Shown in pieces: positions 1 through 9,061 of a stretch of DNA of 64,000 nucleotides. The position numbers were made by a program, and so were the translations under genes. Below the pieces are notes generated by a model. That model was not told where the DNA came from. It did not search any database and was given only the letters and a program-made list of their open reading frames with translations. Origin of the DNA: JBKECO01 sp047974745 (GTDB lineage: Bacteria; Bacillota; Clostridia; Lachnospirales; Lachnospiraceae). The DNA lies in the NCBI GenBank assembly GCA_047974745.1, contig JBKECO010000017.1:1-64000 (forward strand), given 5' to 3'. Position 1 is the stretch's first letter. The number at the start of each line of letters is the position of its first letter.

Positions 1-152
<152 letters not shown>

Positions 153-390
153 TGATCTTTTGGATCAAGATTCCCTCTTGGCAATCTTTGTTCCGTGATC
201 ACTTTCGTGATCTTTACTGTTTTTTAGGTTGTTCCTACTTTTATAGGAACGTTCTTCAGTCGATCTCTCGACTGCATGAATAAATTTTTCTCAAAATCTT
301 TTCAAGGTCATTTCACTGTTCAGTTATCAAGGTTCTTTGCTTGTTCTCTTGGTTGTTTTCGCTCGTTCCTGTCTGAGCGGCAACTCTGAT

Positions 391-419
391 ATCTTATCAT
401 CTGACTCAGCTGTTGTCAA
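391..419 (-). promoter_or_regulatory. rRNA operon promoter
   Basis: On the minus strand TTGACA (414-419) and TAAGAT (391-396) are separated by 17 nt. This sits about 235 nt upstream of the 16S 5' end. The 153-390 leader contains no gene; it is AT-rich with small inverted repeats (for example gatcac/gtgatc near 197-212) that could take part in rRNA processing or antitermination. Confidence 0.8.
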
Positions 420-475
420 CAACTTTTTTCAAAAAAAATAATTCGTTTCTAGTGTCTATAATTCTTCTTAAAAAG

Positions 476-563
476 CGGAGAAGGAGGGATTTGAACCCTC
501 GCGCCGGTCACCCGACCTATACCCTTAGCAGGGGCACCTCTTCGGCCACTTGAGTACTTCTCC
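476..563 (-). tRNA. tRNA-Ser (anticodon GCT)
   Basis: The minus strand folds as a type II tRNA. The acceptor arms GGAGAAG and CTTCTCC pair over 7 bp, the anticodon loop contains GCT, a long variable arm is present, and the T arm contains GGTTCAAATCC. It is 88 nt with discriminator G, and CCA is not encoded. It reads AGC/AGT serine codons and lies upstream of the rRNA promoter as a separate unit. Confidence 0.95.
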
Positions 564-616
564 AAAGCTTATAAACGATATGAAATTGAATCATTCCTGC
601 GTGTGACGCATTGTCT

Positions 617-645
617 ATATTACTAAATGAAAAGTCTTTTGTCAA
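617..645 (-). promoter_or_regulatory. Putative tRNA-Ser promoter
   Basis: TTGACA (640-645, minus) and TAATAT (617-622, minus) are 17 nt apart. Predicted transcription would start about 45-50 nt before the tRNA-Ser 5' end. Confidence 0.65.
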
Positions 646-699
646 TGATAATCAGTAAAGTTTTTTGAATTTTTTTAATTTACTGATTTTTAAGACAAT

Positions 700-1248
700 T
701 TAGATTTTGTGCTGATTTACAGCCGTTTCATAGATGTTGTTACCGGTAGTATCGAGAACCACAACTACTGGGAAATTTTCAACTTTTATCTTAAGAAGGG
801 CTTCTGCTCCCAGTTCTTCATATGCAATGATTTCCGATTCGACGATACACTTGGAAAGAAGAGCTCCGGCTCCACCAACGGCAGCAAAATATATACTTTT
901 ATTCCTGATTACTCCCTCGAGTACTTCTTTGCTTCTCTTTCCCTTTCCTATCATAGCCTGCAGGCCCATATCTAATAAGACGGGGGTATATTTATCCATA
1001 CGGCTGGAAGTAGTAGGTCCGGCAGACCCGATTACCCTTCCATCTCTCGCAGGCGAAGGTCCCATATAATAGATCGTGGAATCCTTGATATCGAAGGGAA
1101 TCTTTTCTCCACACTCCATTGCTTCCATCATCTTCTTATGCGCCGCATCTCTCGCAACATACACTATGCCAGTCAGATAAACATAGTCCCCGCTTCTAAG
1201 TTCCTCTATTTCCTTCTCTTTCATTGGCAGATTAATTCTGTATTCCAT
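700..1248 (-). CDS. fumB: Fumarate hydratase, beta subunit (class I, C-terminal half)
   Basis: At 182 residues this is the usual length of the separate beta subunit of iron-sulfur fumarase/tartrate dehydratase. It has the conserved GPTTSSRMDKY substrate-binding stretch near residues 77-87 and the GKGKRSKEV motif near 102-110. With the alpha subunit 23 bp upstream it would form the oxygen-sensitive [4Fe-4S] enzyme interconverting fumarate and malate in the cytoplasm. L-tartrate dehydratase subunits look very similar. I favour fumarase because the genes sit among housekeeping loci and no tartrate transporter is nearby, but sequence alone does not settle the substrate. Confidence 0.88.
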   Translation of the reverse strand: MEYRINLPMKEKEIEELRSGDYVYLTGIVYVARDAAHKKMMEAMECGEKIPFDIKDSTIYYMGPSPARDGRVIGSAGPTTSSRMDKYTPVLLDMGLQAMIGKGKRSKEVLEGVIRNKSIYFAAVGGAGALLSKCIVESEIIAYEELGAEALLKIKVENFPVVVVLDTTGNNIYETAVNQHKI

Positions 1249-1271
1249 CCTTGTTCTTCTCCTATCAGCGA

Positions 1272-2117
1272 TCAGATTATTTCCATAACATGTCTGCAGA
1301 CATGGCAGGATATGTTTACTGCCACTGGAAGTCCGGCTATATGGGTCGGAAATGTATTTATATTTACTGCTAACGCTGTTGTTGTTCCTCCAAGTCCACC
1401 TGGTCCTATCCCCAGTCCATTGATCTTTGACAGCAGCTCTTCCTCTAGTTCTTTTATATACGGAATATTCGATCTTTCTTCAATATTTCTTGTAAGAGCT
1501 TCCTTTGCCATGACTGCTGATTTTTCGAAGTCTCCTCCTATTCCAACTCCGATCACCAGTGGAGGGCATGCATTTGGTCCAGCTTCCATTACTGTTCTCA
1601 AAATTGCCTCTTTCACACCCTCTATCCCATCGGAAGGCTTAAGCATGTACAGTTTGCTCATATTTTCGCTTCCAAATCCTTTCGGAGCCATTGTAATTTT
1701 AACTTGATCCCCCGATGTTATTTTGTAATGAATGATTGCCGGTGCATTATTATTCGTATTTTCTCTTATAATAGGATCACTGACAACGGATTTACGAAGA
1801 TACCCTTTTTCATAACCTTGTGCCACTCCCTCATTGATCGCATCTTCTAGATTTTCACCTTCAAAATGTACATTTTGTCCGATTTCTATAAAAATAACTG
1901 CCATTCCTGTATCTTGACAGATCGGAATACTATCCATTTCTGCAATTTCAAGATTCTGCATTAATTGATCAAGTATTCTTCTTCCTACTTCAGATTTTTC
2001 ACTGACCTTTGCCTTTTCAAGTGAATGCTCCATATCGCTAGAAAGATGATGATTCGCCTGAATGCACATTTCACTAATCTTCTCTTTTATCACTGCTGTG
2101 TGAATCGTTCTTATCAT
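1272..2117 (-). CDS. fumA: Fumarate hydratase, alpha subunit (class I, iron-sulfur)
   Basis: A 281-residue alpha subunit of a two-subunit class I hydro-lyase. The cysteines expected to hold the [4Fe-4S] cluster occur in ICQDTG (about residue 73), NACPPLVIG (about 187) and SCHVCRH (about 271). It is followed by the beta subunit in the same direction, so the pair is one transcriptional unit. This class is typical of anaerobes, as the exposed cluster is destroyed by oxygen. L-tartrate dehydratase alpha is the alternative reading. Confidence 0.9.
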   Translation of the reverse strand: MIRTIHTAVIKEKISEMCIQANHHLSSDMEHSLEKAKVSEKSEVGRRILDQLMQNLEIAEMDSIPICQDTGMAVIFIEIGQNVHFEGENLEDAINEGVAQGYEKGYLRKSVVSDPIIRENTNNNAPAIIHYKITSGDQVKITMAPKGFGSENMSKLYMLKPSDGIEGVKEAILRTVMEAGPNACPPLVIGVGIGGDFEKSAVMAKEALTRNIEERSNIPYIKELEEELLSKINGLGIGPGGLGGTTTALAVNINTFPTHIAGLPVAVNISCHVCRHVMEII

Positions 2118-2176
2118 ACATATATCCTTCTATTCCTGTTTTTCTCTATTCTTGTTTTTTTCTTGCTTTATAATAC

Positions 2177-3088
2177 CTATTGATTTTCCTGCTCTTTATG
2201 CTTCTTACTCTTCTTTTTATCCAGTTCGAATTTTATTTTATTTAGGGAGTTGTTGTTTTTTATTGATTTTAAATCAGGAAATGCATTGATCAGCCTGTTT
2301 TGCCCAAAGAACTTTTTTTCTAAAAGCTCATGATATCTTTCTTTTAGATTATCGATCTGTTTTGCACTGTGTAACAGTTTTTCGCTGTTGTTATTCACAT
2401 TCTCCTCGAGTTTTCCACTTATAATATTTATGTTTTTCAATAAATCAGGATGTTCGCTCATAAATTGCTCACTTTTAGTAAAAATTTCCGAAACATCATC
2501 ATAAATATTTAATCCCATGTCATTCGAGAGGTCTTTTAACTTGGATGTAATTTCTTCCAGATGAACAAGCCTGCGGTTCAGCTTTGTTACCACATTTACT
2601 GTTACGACCATATCGGATAGGATTGCGATCATAAAGATCACTAATATCACAGCACCCATAATTTGTGGAATCCAGTTAATAAACTCGATAAATAGTGGAT
2701 TGATTCCTTTAATTACTATTACACAGCCAATTCCCCAATACAGGGAGTTTTTCAGGCAGATATATCCACTGATATTAAATGGCTGATTCGAATAATCCCA
2801 CCATCTGTCATGAAAAATTTTTTCCAATAAAAATCCTGTTATATATTCTATTGCTGAGGTGATTACCACTGCACCGGTAAACAATAGAATCAGATGTGTG
2901 CCAAAGGGCTCTAATAATATGACTACAAATAGAACTCCGAACCCATAGACAGGACAGTATGGACCGTTTAAAAATCCGCGATTCACAAATCTTCCCTTCG
3001 GAAGGGAGACATACAAGACTTCTACGATCCACCCCATAATCGAATAAAAAATAATGATCCACAATACCTCATATATGTTATAATCCAT
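2177..3088 (-). CDS. CmpB-family (PF06541) multi-spanning membrane protein
   Basis: The first roughly 165 residues contain about five hydrophobic segments, starting at residues 8-27, with the family-typical stretch GRFVNRGFLNGPYCPVYGFG near residues 32-51. This matches the 'putative ABC transporter permease' family (ABC_trans_CmpB), widespread in Clostridia. Residues 170-303 are a polar, charged, probably coiled-coil cytoplasmic tail ending in a Lys/Glu cluster. No ATPase or binding protein is adjacent, so a transport role is a family label and not shown here. Confidence 0.75.
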   Translation of the reverse strand: MDYNIYEVLWIIIFYSIMGWIVEVLYVSLPKGRFVNRGFLNGPYCPVYGFGVLFVVILLEPFGTHLILLFTGAVVITSAIEYITGFLLEKIFHDRWWDYSNQPFNISGYICLKNSLYWGIGCVIVIKGINPLFIEFINWIPQIMGAVILVIFMIAILSDMVVTVNVVTKLNRRLVHLEEITSKLKDLSNDMGLNIYDDVSEIFTKSEQFMSEHPDLLKNINIISGKLEENVNNNSEKLLHSAKQIDNLKERYHELLEKKFFGQNRLINAFPDLKSIKNNNSLNKIKFELDKKKSKKHKEQENQ

Positions 3089-3122
3089 ACTTTATTTTAC
3101 CTTTTCCGTTTTTTTTATATGG

Positions 3123-3150
3123 AAATGGACTGTTCGCAAACAGTCCATTT
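3123..3150. repeat. 12-bp stem-loop downstream of gyrA
   Basis: AAATGGACTGTT (3123-3134) and AACAGTCCATTT (3139-3150) are perfect inverted repeats around a 4-nt loop, 7 bp past the gyrA stop. On the gyrA (minus) strand it is followed by an A-rich run and not a T-run, so it is a stem-loop that may end or stabilise the gyr transcript and not a canonical intrinsic terminator. Confidence 0.6.
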
Positions 3151-3157
3151 TAGATTA

Positions 3158-5737
3158 TTATTCCGTCTTTTCTCCGTCTTTATCAAGTTCTTCACTATCC
3201 GCTTCATTGACTATTTCATCGATTACTTCTTCTATGACTTCTTCAGTGATTTCTTCTATTTCTTCTATTTCCTCATCAATTACTTCTATCAAAGATTTAT
3301 CCTCTCGAACCTTAGCAATACTTGCGATCATAACATCTTCACTCATATTTACGAGCTTCACTCCAGATGTTATTCTTCCGAGAACAGATATGGAATCCAC
3401 TTTCATACGAATGATAATTCCCTCAGTTGTAATGATCATGATTTCATTTTCTTCGTTGACAGCTTTAAATCCAATGATATTTCCTGTTTTTTCAGTGATC
3501 TTGTAACACTTAACACCTTTTCCGCCTCTGTTCTGAGGTGAAAAATCACTCATTCTGGTTCTTTTTCCAAGTCCATTTTCTGAAGCGATCAGCAGATATT
3601 CTCCCTGGGTATTGAGCTGCATTCCTATGATTTCATCATTATCGATCAAATTCATACCAATAACACCCATTGAGGTTCTGCCTGTACTCCTCACATCTGT
3701 TTCCTTGAACCTGATACATTGACCAAATTTTGTTGCAAGAAGTATATCCTTTGTGGAGTCTGTCATTTTTACTTCGATCAACTCATCTTCTTCACGAAGA
3801 TTTATAGCAACGAGTCCATTTTTTCTGACATTTGCATAATCAGTGATCGGTGTCTTTTTGACGATACCATTCTTAGTTGCCATGAAAAGATAATTTCCCT
3901 CTTCATATTCTCTTAAAGGTATAACAGCCGTTATTTTTTCCTCTGGTAAAAGCTGCAGAAGATTTATAATAGCAGTTCCTCTTGCTGTTCTAGAAGCTTC
4001 TGGTATTTCATACGCTTTTAGACGATACACTTTTCCCGTATTGGTAAAAAACATCATATAATGATGCGTTGTGGTCATTAAAAGCTCTTCGATATAATCG
4101 TCTTCAATGGTCTCCATACCTTTTATTCCGCGACCACCTCTGTTCTGACTTCTGAAATTGTCAACGCTCATTCTCTTGATATAGCCCAATTTTGTCATAC
4201 AAAGTACTACATTCGTACGCGGTATCATATCCTCCATTGAGATATCGTATTCATCAAATCCGATGGAGGTCCTTCTCTCATCTCCGAACTTTCCGCTGAT
4301 TACCATGAGTTCTTCTCGAATTACTCCCAGAAGAATTTTTTCATCCCCAAGTATCGCTTTCAGTTCTTCTATTTTTTTCATTAATTCCTGATACTCTGCT
4401 TCGAGTTTCTCGCGCTCTAGACCAGTCAGTGCTCTCAATCGCATATCAACGATCGCCTGCGACTGCATATCCGTGAGTCCGAATTTCTCCTGCAGTTTTT
4501 CTTTTGCTTCTGCTGTAGTCCTGCTTCCACGAATTAATGCAATTACCTCATCAATATGATCTAAAGCAATCAGAAGACCACTTAAAATATGTGCTCTTTC
4601 TTCCGCCTTATTCAAATCATACTGCGTTCTTCTTGTTACAACTTCTTTCTGATGATTGAGATAATGAATGAGCATTTGCAGGATATTCATGATCTTAGGC
4701 TCATTATTTACGAGGGCTAGCATGATTACTCCAAACGTATCCTGGAGTTGTGTATGCTTATATAACTGATTCAATATCACATTGGCATTAGCATCTCTTC
4801 TAAGTTCAATGCAAATTCGCATACCTTGTCGATTTGATTCGTCTCTTAGATCTGTTATTCCATCTACTTTTTTCTCTCGAACGAGTTCTGCGATTTTTTC
4901 TATCAGCCTTGCTTTGTTTACCATATAAGGGAGCTCAGTCACAACAATTCTGCTTTTTCCACTCGCCATAGGCTCGATATCTGTTACTGCACGGACACGG
5001 ACTTTTCCTCGTCCGGTTCTGTATGCTTCATCAATTCCATGTGTTCCAAGAATTGTACCACCAGTCGGAAAATCAGGACCTTTTACAATTTCCAGAATTT
5101 CTTCTATTTCGGTATCTCTGTTTTCTTCTACCTGGTTATCAATTAGTTTTACAACTGCATCTATAATTTCCCTAAGATTGTGCGGTGGTATATTTGTTGC
5201 CATACCAACTGCAATTCCAGAAGTACCATTCACAAGAAGATTTGGATATCTGGCAGGAAGAACAACAGGTTCTTTTTCAGTCTCGTCAAAGTTCGGCGAA
5301 AAATTGACCGTATCCTTATTGATATCAGCAAGCATTTCCATTGAAATTTTACTGAGGCGCGATTCCGTATAACGCATTGCCGCCGCACCATCACCGTCTA
5401 CTGAACCAAAATTACCATGTCCATCCACAAGAGGATATCTGGTAGACCACTCCTGTGCCATATTTACCAATGCACCATAAATTGATGTATCTCCATGAGG
5501 ATGGTATTTACCCATCGTATCACCTACGATACGCGCACATTTTCTATGTGGTTTATCCGGTCCATTATTTAACTCGATCATAGAATACAAAACACGCCGT
5601 TGTACAGGTTTTAAACCATCTCTGACATCAGGCAGTGCTCTTGATGCAATAACACTCATGGCATAGTCAATATAAGAATTTTCCATGGTCTTCTTCAAGT
5701 CTACATCATGTATCTGATCAAATATCTTATCATCCAT
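3158..5737 (-). CDS. gyrA: DNA gyrase subunit A
   Basis: An 859-residue type IIA topoisomerase breakage-reunion subunit. The catalytic tyrosine is in RYTESRL (Y123), the quinolone-resistance region is HPHGDTSIYG (residues 80-88), and the GyrA-box motif QNRGGRG appears in the C-terminal DNA-wrapping domain with further RGG repeats. The last 40 residues are very acidic (Glu/Asp/Ile rich). An AGGAGG ribosome-binding site precedes the ATG. It follows gyrB by 14 bp, and the two make the A2B2 enzyme that introduces negative supercoils. The QRDR residues are unusual (Thr84, Gly88); see findings. Confidence 0.98.
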   Translation of the reverse strand: MDDKIFDQIHDVDLKKTMENSYIDYAMSVIASRALPDVRDGLKPVQRRVLYSMIELNNGPDKPHRKCARIVGDTMGKYHPHGDTSIYGALVNMAQEWSTRYPLVDGHGNFGSVDGDGAAAMRYTESRLSKISMEMLADINKDTVNFSPNFDETEKEPVVLPARYPNLLVNGTSGIAVGMATNIPPHNLREIIDAVVKLIDNQVEENRDTEIEEILEIVKGPDFPTGGTILGTHGIDEAYRTGRGKVRVRAVTDIEPMASGKSRIVVTELPYMVNKARLIEKIAELVREKKVDGITDLRDESNRQGMRICIELRRDANANVILNQLYKHTQLQDTFGVIMLALVNNEPKIMNILQMLIHYLNHQKEVVTRRTQYDLNKAEERAHILSGLLIALDHIDEVIALIRGSRTTAEAKEKLQEKFGLTDMQSQAIVDMRLRALTGLEREKLEAEYQELMKKIEELKAILGDEKILLGVIREELMVISGKFGDERRTSIGFDEYDISMEDMIPRTNVVLCMTKLGYIKRMSVDNFRSQNRGGRGIKGMETIEDDYIEELLMTTTHHYMMFFTNTGKVYRLKAYEIPEASRTARGTAIINLLQLLPEEKITAVIPLREYEEGNYLFMATKNGIVKKTPITDYANVRKNGLVAINLREEDELIEVKMTDSTKDILLATKFGQCIRFKETDVRSTGRTSMGVIGMNLIDNDEIIGMQLNTQGEYLLIASENGLGKRTRMSDFSPQNRGGKGVKCYKITEKTGNIIGFKAVNEENEIMIITTEGIIIRMKVDSISVLGRITSGVKLVNMSEDVMIASIAKVREDKSLIEVIDEEIEEIEEITEEVIEEVIDEIVNEADSEELDKDGEKTE

Positions 5738-5751
5738 TTAGAATATTCCTC

Positions 5752-7668
5752 CTATACATCCAGATTCTGGACATATTTTGCATTTGCCTCAATAAATTCA
5801 CGTCGTGGTTCCACCTTATCACCCATCAGAGTCGTAAATGTAACATCTATCTCTGAGGATGCCTCTTCATCCATAAGAACTCTTTTTAAAATTCTGTTTT
5901 CAGGATCCATGGTGGTTTCCCAGAGCTGCTCTGCATCCATTTCACCAAGACCTTTATAACGCTGAATTTTATTATTTCCATCTCTGCCTATTTCAACAAG
6001 AATCTTATTTAATTCATCATCACTATAGGCATACCACATATTTCTGTTCTTCTCAATTTTGTATAGAGGTGGCTGTGCCAGATATACATACCCATCTCTG
6101 ATTAATTCCGGCATGAAACGATAGATAAATGTCAGTAACAGAGTACTGATATGAGCACCATCCACATCGGCATCTGTCATGATGATTATTTTATGATATC
6201 TCAATTTAGAAATATCAAAGTCCTCATGAATACCAGTTCCAAATGCTGTAATCATCGCTTTGATTTCTGCATTTCCATATATTTTATCAAGACGCGCTTT
6301 TTCAACATTTAAGATTTTACCGCGCAAAGGAAGAATCGCCTGTGTCGCTCTGCTTCGGGCTGTTTTTGCAGATCCCCCCGCAGAATCACCTTCGACGATA
6401 TATATTTCGCAGTTTTCCGGATTTTTATCCGAGCAGTCTGCTAATTTTCCCGGCAGAGACATACCTTCTAAAGCAGTTTTTCTTCTAGTCAGATCCCTTG
6501 CCTTTCTTGCTGCTTCTCTTGCACGTTGGGCAAGCAGTGATTTTTCACAGATCATTTTAGCGATCGAAGGATTCTGCTCCAAAAAATAGGTGAGCTGTTC
6601 ACTGACAATATTATCTACCGCTCCTCTTGCTTCACTATTTCCAAGCTTTTGCTTTGTCTGACCTTCGAACTGTGGATCCTCTATCTTTATGCTAATGATT
6701 GCGGTAAGTCCTTCTCTAATATCATCACCGGTCAGTGCTGGATCTGTATCTTTTATTATTTTATTTAATTTTGCATATTGATTAAATGTCTTCGTCAGAG
6801 CATTACGAAAACCAGAAAGATGCGTTCCCCCTTCCGGAGTAATAATATTATTTACAAAACTAAATGTCGTATCATTAAAGGAGTCATTATGCTGCATAGC
6901 AACTTCTACATAAACGCCGTCTTTCGTACCCTCACAATAAATGATATCTTTATACATCTCATCTTTATTGTGATTCAGATATTCGACAAATTCCTTAATT
7001 CCACCTGCATAATGAAAAACCACTTCTACACAGGGTTCTTCTCTTAGGTCTTCCAAAATGATTTTAAGATTCTTTGTCAGGAAAGCTGTCTCTCTCAGAC
7101 GCTGTTTTAAAATGGCAAATTCAAATATAGTCTCTTCAAAGATGGTATCATCAGGTAAAAAAGTGACTTTTGTTCCAGTCTGATCCAGCGGGCATTCTCC
7201 AATCACTTTCAAAGGATACATTGTTTTACCACGCTCATATCTTTGCTTATATATTTTTCCTTCGCTATAGATTTCTACCTCTAGCCAAATAGAAAGTGCA
7301 TTCACTACTGAGGCACCCACTCCATGGAGTCCTCCTGATACTTTATATCCTCCACCGCCGAACTTTCCACCAGCATGCAGGATAGTAAATACGACCTCTA
7401 CTCCGGTCAGTCCTGATTTTTTATTAATTCCAACCGGAATTCCACGTCCATTATCAATGACCGTAATTGAATTATTTGGATTGATTTTTACATTGATTTC
7501 ACTGCAGTAACCTGCAAGTGCTTCATCCACTGCGTTATCTACAATTTCATATACTAAATGATGAAGTCCTCTTGAAGAAGTACTTCCAATATACATTCCA
7601 GGGCGTTTTCTTACGGCTTCTAATCCTTCTAGTATTTGTATTTGATCTGCTCCGTATTCGGTACTCAT
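5752..7668 (-). CDS. gyrB: DNA gyrase subunit B
   Basis: A 638-residue protein with the GHKL ATPase domain (DNGRGIP near residue 75; GGLHGVGASVVNAL near 115), transducer domain, and TOPRIM metal-binding motifs EGDSAGGSA (about 427) and DADVDGAHI (about 500). It starts with ATG after GGAGG. It lies between recF and gyrA in the canonical dnaA-dnaN-yaaA-recF-gyrB-gyrA order, so co-transcription with recF is likely (21-bp gap). Confidence 0.98.
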   Translation of the reverse strand: MSTEYGADQIQILEGLEAVRKRPGMYIGSTSSRGLHHLVYEIVDNAVDEALAGYCSEINVKINPNNSITVIDNGRGIPVGINKKSGLTGVEVVFTILHAGGKFGGGGYKVSGGLHGVGASVVNALSIWLEVEIYSEGKIYKQRYERGKTMYPLKVIGECPLDQTGTKVTFLPDDTIFEETIFEFAILKQRLRETAFLTKNLKIILEDLREEPCVEVVFHYAGGIKEFVEYLNHNKDEMYKDIIYCEGTKDGVYVEVAMQHNDSFNDTTFSFVNNIITPEGGTHLSGFRNALTKTFNQYAKLNKIIKDTDPALTGDDIREGLTAIISIKIEDPQFEGQTKQKLGNSEARGAVDNIVSEQLTYFLEQNPSIAKMICEKSLLAQRAREAARKARDLTRRKTALEGMSLPGKLADCSDKNPENCEIYIVEGDSAGGSAKTARSRATQAILPLRGKILNVEKARLDKIYGNAEIKAMITAFGTGIHEDFDISKLRYHKIIIMTDADVDGAHISTLLLTFIYRFMPELIRDGYVYLAQPPLYKIEKNRNMWYAYSDDELNKILVEIGRDGNNKIQRYKGLGEMDAEQLWETTMDPENRILKRVLMDEEASSEIDVTFTTLMGDKVEPRREFIEANAKYVQNLDV

Positions 7669-7689
7669 TTATATCCTCCTGTCAGGAAA

Positions 7690-8784
7690 TTAATTTCCGC
7701 TGCTCATTGTGTTCACATTACCATCAATCACTTCAAAAATTTGATTGATATGAAATCTGTTTTTTATAAATTCATCAAGACCGGTGCAAGAAATCAGCGT
7801 TTGAATGCTTTTTATATTATTTAATAAATGATTTTGTCTCTCTGCATCTAATTCAGAAAGCACATCATCTAACATCAATACCGGTTCATCGCCTGTTATT
7901 TTTTTTACCAGTTCAATTTCGGCCAGTTTTAAAGAAAGCGCACAGGTGCGCTGCTGACCCTGAGATCCAAATTTTCTGATATCTACTTCATTTACCTCAA
8001 ATCTAATATCATCTCTATGAGGACCGATTGAAGTCTGACCAAGTCTGATATCCCGTTCAACTCCCATTGACAACTCTTTTTCAAAATCATCTACGCCGAT
8101 ATTTGGCTCATATCGTAATATAATATCTTCCTTCTCATTCGTTATTTGTGAATGGATCAATTTTACAATTCCATTTATTTCGTGAATAAAATTATTTCTT
8201 CTTAAAATGATCTTTTTCCCATAATTGATTAATTGATCATTCCATACTGATAGTGAGTCTCTCAAATTTGGTTTTTGATACATATCCTTTAACAATCGAT
8301 TTCTCTGATTGAGTATTTTGTTATAATTTGAAAGGTCTGAAAGATAAATTTTATCCAGCTGACATAGTTCTGCATCAATAAATCTTCTTCTTTCCATTGG
8401 ACCACTTTTAATGATATTCAGATCCTCTGGTGAAAAAAAAACAATATTTAAAATACCAAATAAATCACTTGCTTTACGAATCGGAACTTGATTGATGGCA
8501 ATTCCTTTTGATTTATTTTTTTTTAGATGAATATCAATTTGATAGATGGATCCCTTTTTATCTACGATGGTACGAATATGTGCTTCTGATTTTCCAAACT
8601 GAATAATATCTTTATCTTTACTTCCCTTGTGAGATTTTGTAGTTGCAGACAAAAAAACAGACTCTAAGATATTTGTTTTACCCTGGGCATTATTTCCAAA
8701 AAAAATATTTGTACCTTGATCCAGAGGTAATTTCAGTTGGTGATAATTTCTATAGTCATATAGTTCAATTGACTTCACAATCAT
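7690..8784 (-). CDS. recF: DNA replication and repair protein RecF
   Basis: A 364-residue SMC-like ABC ATPase that helps load RecA at single-strand gaps. Walker A is FFGNNAQGKTN (about residues 28-38), the ABC signature region is KFGSQGQQRTCALSL (about 271-285), and Walker B is VLMLDDVLSELD (about 302-313). Its start overlaps the stop of yaaA by 4 bp, indicating translational coupling within the dnaA-gyrA gene string. Confidence 0.97.
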   Translation of the reverse strand: MIVKSIELYDYRNYHQLKLPLDQGTNIFFGNNAQGKTNILESVFLSATTKSHKGSKDKDIIQFGKSEAHIRTIVDKKGSIYQIDIHLKKNKSKGIAINQVPIRKASDLFGILNIVFFSPEDLNIIKSGPMERRRFIDAELCQLDKIYLSDLSNYNKILNQRNRLLKDMYQKPNLRDSLSVWNDQLINYGKKIILRRNNFIHEINGIVKLIHSQITNEKEDIILRYEPNIGVDDFEKELSMGVERDIRLGQTSIGPHRDDIRFEVNEVDIRKFGSQGQQRTCALSLKLAEIELVKKITGDEPVLMLDDVLSELDAERQNHLLNNIKSIQTLISCTGLDEFIKNRFHINQIFEVIDGNVNTMSSGN

Positions 8785-8993
8785 TTTATGATTTCAATTG
8801 TCTCTCCATCATATGAGACAATATCTCCTTCATAGAGTTTACGTCCTCTTCTTTGTTCTATTTCGTTATTAACGAAAACCAGACCATCTAAAATGACCAT
8901 TTTTGCATCGACTCCAGAACCTAAAAGTCCAGCTTTTTTAAGAAGCTGTCCCAGCTTTATATATTCTTCGCCGCTTCGAATTTCTACTTTCAT
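8781..8993 (-). CDS. yaaA: S4-domain RNA-binding protein YaaA
   Basis: A 70-residue S4 RNA-binding protein found between dnaN and recF in Firmicutes, with the core motif NNEIEQRRGRKLYEGD. I start it at the internal ATG (8991-8993) because an AAGGA box lies about 8 nt upstream of it; the longer frame from 9008 would place that box inside the gene. This gives the usual length of about 70 residues. It probably binds structured RNA or ribosome intermediates; its exact job is unknown. Confidence 0.92.
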   Translation of the reverse strand: MKVEIRSGEEYIKLGQLLKKAGLLGSGVDAKMVILDGLVFVNNEIEQRRGRKLYEGDIVSYDGETIEIIK

Positions 8994-9061
8994 TTTTTTT
9001 CCTTCCATCTGTCTGAATCAATTAAAGCTGAGCTTATAGAACTATATAAAAATATATAAAA

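Noticed and set aside
650..688. AATCAGTAAA/TTTACTGATT inverted repeat after fumarase beta
   Set aside because: The T-run is on the wrong side for the fum genes and the loop is large, so I do not call it a terminator.
1138..1707. 189-residue plus-strand ORF opposite fumarase alpha
   Set aside because: Antisense shadow of the conserved fumarase subunits, with low-complexity Ser/Pro/Ile content.
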